Shown: one piece after another, positions 17,537 to 21,061 of the stretch
Layout of the letters: each line of letters starts with the position of its first letter
Numbering within the stretch: the first letter of the stretch is position 1
NCBI GenBank assembly: GCA_023416135.1
Contig: JAEZIF010000516.1
Span: 1 to 21,061, forward strand
Reading direction: 5' to 3'
Source of the DNA: Pseudomonadota bacterium
GTDB taxonomy: Bacteria > Pseudomonadota > Alphaproteobacteria > Reyranellales > Reyranellaceae
DNA: 21,061 nucleotides
The notes under the pieces: model-generated
Database searches by the model: none
Told to the model about the DNA's origin: nothing
What the model saw: only the letters and a program-made list of their open reading frames with translations
Translations under genes and position numbers: made by a program

Positions 17537-18300
17537 CCCCGGCCGGCGACGCGCGCCCTTCGGAAAGTAGGGCGGAACTGCGCATCGTCGGCACGACTGT
17601 CACGCACGAGACCGAGGCGCTGTTCGACCGCGTGGCGGCCTCTCTCGGGAGGCGGGCGCCCCGCATTCTCCAGGTGGGCTCTCGGACACTGGTCTCGGAT
17701 CGCAACGTTCTCAATTGGCGCCGCCTGGTGAGCGAGCGCTTCGGCAGTCGCGGCCACTTCCTCGGTCTGGATCTCGAGGATGGCACCAATGTCGACCGGG
17801 TGCTCGATATCTGCGGGTCGGCGACCAGCCTGAAGGCCGGCCTGGGCGAGGAGACCTTCGACCTCGTCCTTTGTTGCCATGTGCTGGAGCACACACGCGA
17901 CCCCTGGCGCGCGGCCCGCAACATCGAGGAGCTGCTGAGGCCGGGCGGGCATGTCTTCGTCTCGGCCGCCTGGTCGCAGGCTTTCCACGCCACACCCGAC
18001 GATCTTTGGCGCTTCTCGGTGCGCGGCCTGATGCGCCTGTTCGAGCGGCTCGAGGTTGTTTCGGCGTTCTACAGCGGCGGCGACGTCGGTCTGGATGTGG
18101 CCTACCGCGTCGTTCGCGACGGGAAGCCCGAGCTCGATCCGAGGTCGGGGGCGGTCGAGCAGGGTCTGTTTCAACTCGTGCTGGACCACGAGGACAACCG
18201 CGCCGTGCTGGCGCGCCAGGCCACCGAGCGGTTGCCCGTTTCCCGGACCTACATGCCGACCCTGTTCGTCAATATCGTCGGGCGCCTGGGAGCGTCGTGA
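17533..18300 (+). CDS. Class I SAM-dependent methyltransferase (Methyltransf_11-like)
   Basis: The 255-residue protein shows a Rossmann methyltransferase core. Motif I is degenerate (ILQVGSRTLV, about 45-54). An acidic residue ends the second strand (FLGLDLEDGTNVD, Asp80). FDLVLCCHVLEHTRDPW lies at about 109-125, and LLRPGGHVFVSA at about 134-145. The block HATPDDLWRFSVRGLMRLFE (about 152-171) resembles the H-x-P-x-D-x-WRF segment of methyltransferases often found with surface-polysaccharide genes, so a glycan or lipid-linked acceptor is possible. The acceptor cannot be read from sequence. Its ATG overlaps the lutC stop (ATGA), which places it in the lut operon. It is not a known LutABC partner. 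Confidence 0.86.
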   Translation: MTPAGDARPSESRAELRIVGTTVTHETEALFDRVAASLGRRAPRILQVGSRTLVSDRNVLNWRRLVSERFGSRGHFLGLDLEDGTNVDRVLDICGSATSLKAGLGEETFDLVLCCHVLEHTRDPWRAARNIEELLRPGGHVFVSAAWSQAFHATPDDLWRFSVRGLMRLFERLEVVSAFYSGGDVGLDVAYRVVRDGKPELDPRSGAVEQGLFQLVLDHEDNRAVLARQATERLPVSRTYMPTLFVNIVGRLGAS

Positions 18301-18325
18301 GCACGAGCCGGGCGTTGCCGGGGTG

Positions 18326-18354
18326 TTGCCGGACAGCGCTGCCTTATTCATAGT
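18326..18354 (+). promoter_or_regulatory. Weak candidate promoter for the TPR/oxygenase gene
   Basis: TTGCCG at 18326-18331 and CATAGT at 18349-18354 are 17 bases apart, each with four of six consensus matches. They lie in the 86-base gap after the methyltransferase gene. GTTGCCGG also occurs twice, at 18314-18321 and 18325-18332, one helical turn apart. This would let the downstream gene be transcribed independently, but the match is weak. Confidence 0.22.
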
Positions 18355-18386
18355 GCCGTCGAACGATACCCGAACAGAGCGCGCCG

Positions 18387-19610
18387 ATGGTCAGGTCTCA
18401 GGCTTCAGTACCTGAATTCGTCAAGCGCAATATCGCCCATGGCCGCTACCGCGAAGCGGCCGACGCCCTGCGCGGCCTGGTGCGAGCGGAGCCTTCGGTG
18501 GCCGTTCTCTCGGCCTTGGCAGATACGAACCTTCAGATGGGCGACCTTATCGAAGCAAAGGGCAACGCCCTCGCGGCGGTGGAGGCTGATGCCCGAAATC
18601 ACGCGGCACGCGTGCTGCTGGCTCGCGTACGCACGGCCCTGGACGAACGCGATGCAGCGCTGGCCGACTTTTGCGCGGCGCTCGAGCTTGCCCGACCAAC
18701 GACGGTGTCCGCTGACGGCGGGCCCATCGCCGTTCCAGCACATCAGGCGCTGCACAATCTCGAACAGCTCACCTATCTGGAACGGATCGGCAATCTTGCA
18801 CCGGGCACTTTGCTGCCGGCGCCGCCCGCCTTGAGGGAGGTGGCGCAGCGCAAGCTCAGCCAAGTGGTGCACGGTCCCGGCGAGATCCCGTCGATCCCCC
18901 TGGGCGGCCAGTACGGTCGGATCATGGCCGATCCGCCGCTCGTACGGCACGAGGAAGCGTCGCCTGCGCTTTGTCTCAATCCGCGCGACTGGAGCAACGT
19001 GGCGGGGGCCTTCACCGGCGAGGGCAAGGGGTTCGCCTGTGTCGACCATCTGCTGACGCCGGACGCGCTCGCCCAGCTGCAGCGCTTCTGCCTGCGGTCG
19101 ACCGTGTGGCGCCGTCCCTATCCGCCGGGGTACATCGGGGCAAATCCCGAATCCGGCTTCTTCAGCCCCCTGTTGATGCAGATCGCGGCGGAGCTGCGGC
19201 AGGCCATGCCGGAACTGCTGGGCGATCACCACCTGAGTTACTGGTGGTCGTTCGTCTGCCAGCATCAACGACCCGGCACCGACATCCATGCCGACCAATC
19301 AGACATCAGCCTCAATTTCTGGATCACGCCGGATCTGGCCAACCTGCAGCCCGGCAGCGGCGGGCTGGATGTCTGGGACGTGGCAGCTCCCGCTGACTGG
19401 ACCTTTTACGACTACAACTTTGGCGGCAAGGACATTGCGGCGTTTCTGCAGCAGAAGGGCGCGCGCCAGACTTCGTTCGCCTATGCCGAGAACAGGGCGT
19501 TGCTATTCAGAGGCTCCATTTTCCACCAGACTGCCGCCTTGCGATTCGCCGACGGCTTCGAGAACCGCCGGCGCAACGTGACCATGTTGTTCCGGCGCAC
19601 GCGCGGCTAG
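18387..19610 (+). CDS. TPR-containing putative 2OG-Fe(II) oxygenase
   Basis: The 407-residue protein seems to have two parts. Residues about 8-105 are helical repeats of TPR type (YREAADALRGLVRAEP, GDLIEAKGNALAAVEADARNHAARVLLARV, ERDAALADFCAALELA). The C-terminal half (about 215-407) looks like a 2-oxoglutarate/Fe(II) dioxygenase. The HxD pair is His301/Asp303 in GTDIHADQSDISLNFW, the distal His is His380 in FRGSIFHQTAAL, and an Arg for 2-oxoglutarate lies among Arg394-396 in ENRRRNVTMLF. If so, it hydroxylates an unknown substrate. The family call rests on these residues and their spacing, not on a search. It follows the lut-linked methyltransferase by 86 bases on the same strand. No good ribosome binding site precedes the ATG. 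A strong hairpin ends the unit. Confidence 0.78.
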   Translation: MVRSQASVPEFVKRNIAHGRYREAADALRGLVRAEPSVAVLSALADTNLQMGDLIEAKGNALAAVEADARNHAARVLLARVRTALDERDAALADFCAALELARPTTVSADGGPIAVPAHQALHNLEQLTYLERIGNLAPGTLLPAPPALREVAQRKLSQVVHGPGEIPSIPLGGQYGRIMADPPLVRHEEASPALCLNPRDWSNVAGAFTGEGKGFACVDHLLTPDALAQLQRFCLRSTVWRRPYPPGYIGANPESGFFSPLLMQIAAELRQAMPELLGDHHLSYWWSFVCQHQRPGTDIHADQSDISLNFWITPDLANLQPGSGGLDVWDVAAPADWTFYDYNFGGKDIAAFLQQKGARQTSFAYAENRALLFRGSIFHQTAALRFADGFENRRRNVTMLFRRTRG

Positions 19611-19626
19611 CGAGCTGGAGAAACAG

Positions 19627-19652
19627 AAAGAGCGGGCTTTCGCCCGCTCTTT
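19627..19652. terminator. Bidirectional intrinsic terminator
   Basis: AAAGAGCGGGC at 19627-19637 and GCCCGCTCTTT at 19642-19652 form a perfect 11-bp stem with a 4-base loop (TTTC). A-rich and T-rich ends flank the GC core on both strands. It lies between two convergent genes, so it can end both the oxygenase transcript and the porin transcript. Confidence 0.88.
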
Positions 19653-19676
19653 CCAATCGTCTTATCCGATTTGCGA

Positions 19677-21026
19677 CTAGAAGCGCAGATCCATACCGAG
19701 CAGGAACGCCCAGCTGTTGCCGCTGACGGCGTTGGTCGGGCCACCCGCCGTGTACATCATTGCACCACCGGTCAGCTTCACGCCCGGTCCGAGCGCGTAG
19801 TTGGCACCAACTTCCCACTTGTTGATGGTGTTGCTGCCGAACGCCAGAGCCGTTGCCGGGTTGCCGTTGAAGCAGGTGCTGTTGACACCCGGGACGCCGC
19901 CGCAGCTGGTCATCGTCTGGGCCTGCGTGCCGGTGGCAATCGACTGGATGTTGTTATTGCCGTTGCCGTTGGTGTTGTAGAAGCCGGCCCACATGAACGA
20001 CATCTGCCACGGGCCAGTCTCGTACATGATGCCCGCGGTGTAGAAGCGGGTATCGTTGTCGACACCGGTGAAGTAGTTGGCACCCGCGCCGTTGTTGTCG
20101 TAGCCGAGCGCGCCGCCGACCGTGAAGCCGGCAAAGCCGAACTGCGCACCGACCACCCACTGCTTCCACGCCGCGAGGTTGGCGCCAGTTGCCTGGTTGG
20201 CCGCGGACGCGAGCGGCTGATAGCCCGGGACGAACGAGGCGTAGGCGAACGCACCGTAAAGAGCGACCGTGAAGTCACCAAACTTGTTCAGGTAGTTGGC
20301 GCCGACATCGAACGCGTCCTGCCAAGCGTAGTCGGAGCTCGGGCAGTTGTTGATGTTGGTGGCGTTGTTGTAGCCGCAAATGCCAGCCGGGTTGCCCGGG
20401 CCAGAGCCGCCGAAAGCGCCCGCTGCGGCGTTCAGCTTGGGAGCGTAGCCGACACCGATCTGCAGGCCCTGGAAGCGCGGCGTGAAGTAGTTGATGCGGT
20501 TGACGTCCTGCCACTGCGGCGTAATGGTCGTCGCCATCGTACGGCCATAGGCCTTGTTGTTGGCGATGACGGACGCGTTGGCCCAGTTGTGGTTGTGCTG
20601 GATGGCGCCCCAACCGATCAGCGCAGACGGCGTGCCGTAGTACATACGGTACGTAGCGGCGTCGCGCGAGCCCAATTCGACGCGGCCCCAGTCGCCGAAC
20701 GCGAAGAGGAAGGCTTCGTCAATCTGCGCGTTGGCAGTCGAAGAGGCCGGATTCCAGGCTTCCAGCTCGACCGTCAGACCGACCGACGTACCGTTGTCCA
20801 GCTTGGTCTGGCCGACGAAGTGGATTTCACCTTCCTGCGTGAAGGCGAAACCCTTGTAGTTGGTGAACGACCCGTTGAAGGCGTAGGTCGAGTCGATGTT
20901 ACCGGCCAGAGCATAGAAGGTATAATAACCTCCAATGCCCATCTTGATCGGATCGGCAGCCATGGCCGGGGCGGCCATCACTCCGCCGACGACCAAGGCG
21001 GTCGAGCCGAGTAGAAGCTTTTTCAT
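19677..21026 (-). CDS. Outer-membrane porin (general Gram-negative porin type)
   Basis: This 449-residue beta-barrel protein starts with a Sec signal peptide, MKKLLLGSTALVVGGVMAAPAMA, with cleavage expected at AMA/AD. It ends with alternating strands and a terminal Phe (WAFLLGMDLRF), the signal for BAM-mediated outer-membrane insertion. ADPIKMGIGGYYTFYA at the mature start and FGDWGRVELGSRDAATYRMYYG (about 110-131) resemble porins of the Gram-negative porin superfamily, in which the latter segment leads into the constriction loop. Four cysteines lie in Asn/Gly-rich presumed loops (Cys217, Cys228, Cys375, Cys385). Two adjacent ATGs are possible. The one at 21026 has GAGG at 7 bases, the one at 21029 only at 4, so 21026 is preferred. 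The promoter lies mostly beyond the window. Solute preference is not readable. Confidence 0.86.
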   Translation of the reverse strand: MKKLLLGSTALVVGGVMAAPAMAADPIKMGIGGYYTFYALAGNIDSTYAFNGSFTNYKGFAFTQEGEIHFVGQTKLDNGTSVGLTVELEAWNPASSTANAQIDEAFLFAFGDWGRVELGSRDAATYRMYYGTPSALIGWGAIQHNHNWANASVIANNKAYGRTMATTITPQWQDVNRINYFTPRFQGLQIGVGYAPKLNAAAGAFGGSGPGNPAGICGYNNATNINNCPSSDYAWQDAFDVGANYLNKFGDFTVALYGAFAYASFVPGYQPLASAANQATGANLAAWKQWVVGAQFGFAGFTVGGALGYDNNGAGANYFTGVDNDTRFYTAGIMYETGPWQMSFMWAGFYNTNGNGNNNIQSIATGTQAQTMTSCGGVPGVNSTCFNGNPATALAFGSNTINKWEVGANYALGPGVKLTGGAMMYTAGGPTNAVSGNSWAFLLGMDLRF

Positions 21027-21061
21027 CATTCTCCCTCTCTCATTGATCAGAGACTGGTACG

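Overview
This GC-rich window reads as chromosomal DNA of an alphaproteobacterium. Three things point there: a Tim44/TimA-like protein next to an MltA transglycosylase, an Irr-like inverted repeat before katG, and a porin with an alphaproteobacterial look. The overall flavour is Reyranella or a related genus, but that is an impression from protein style and not a search result. No tRNA, rRNA, CRISPR array, insertion sequence, integrase or prophage gene is visible.

Layout. 1-201 holds the 3' end of a class III nucleotide cyclase-like gene. 292-2147 is a plus-strand pair: a membrane-anchored Tim44-domain protein and the lipoprotein transglycosylase MltA. 2191-11397 is a four-gene minus-strand efflux operon, read in the order membrane fusion protein, RND pump, outer-membrane lipoprotein channel, second RND pump. 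The two pumps are close paralogues of the CzcA/CusA heavy-metal family and appear to share one adaptor and one channel. An OmpR-type response regulator (11511-12191) is divergent from this operon and has no histidine kinase beside it.

12320-14491 encodes a complete catalase-peroxidase KatG. An inverted repeat of Fur-superfamily type lies inside its apparent promoter. 14656-18300 is a tightly overlapping plus-strand operon: lutA, lutB and lutC (L-lactate oxidation by iron-sulfur proteins), followed by a class I SAM methyltransferase coupled by a 4-base overlap. 18387-19610 is a TPR plus 2OG-Fe(II) oxygenase-like protein. A perfect 11-bp hairpin then separates it from a convergent porin gene at the right edge.

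How the genes relate. Envelope functions dominate: peptidoglycan remodelling, tripartite metal or toxicant efflux, and a porin. Peroxide defence and lactate use complete the set. The points most worth a second look are the two-pump/one-adaptor efflux operon, the nested hairpin that could mask the ribosome binding site of its last gene, the katG operator, and the methyltransferase and oxygenase genes at the end of the lut operon. I did not find an unmistakably new system. These are candidates supported to different degrees.
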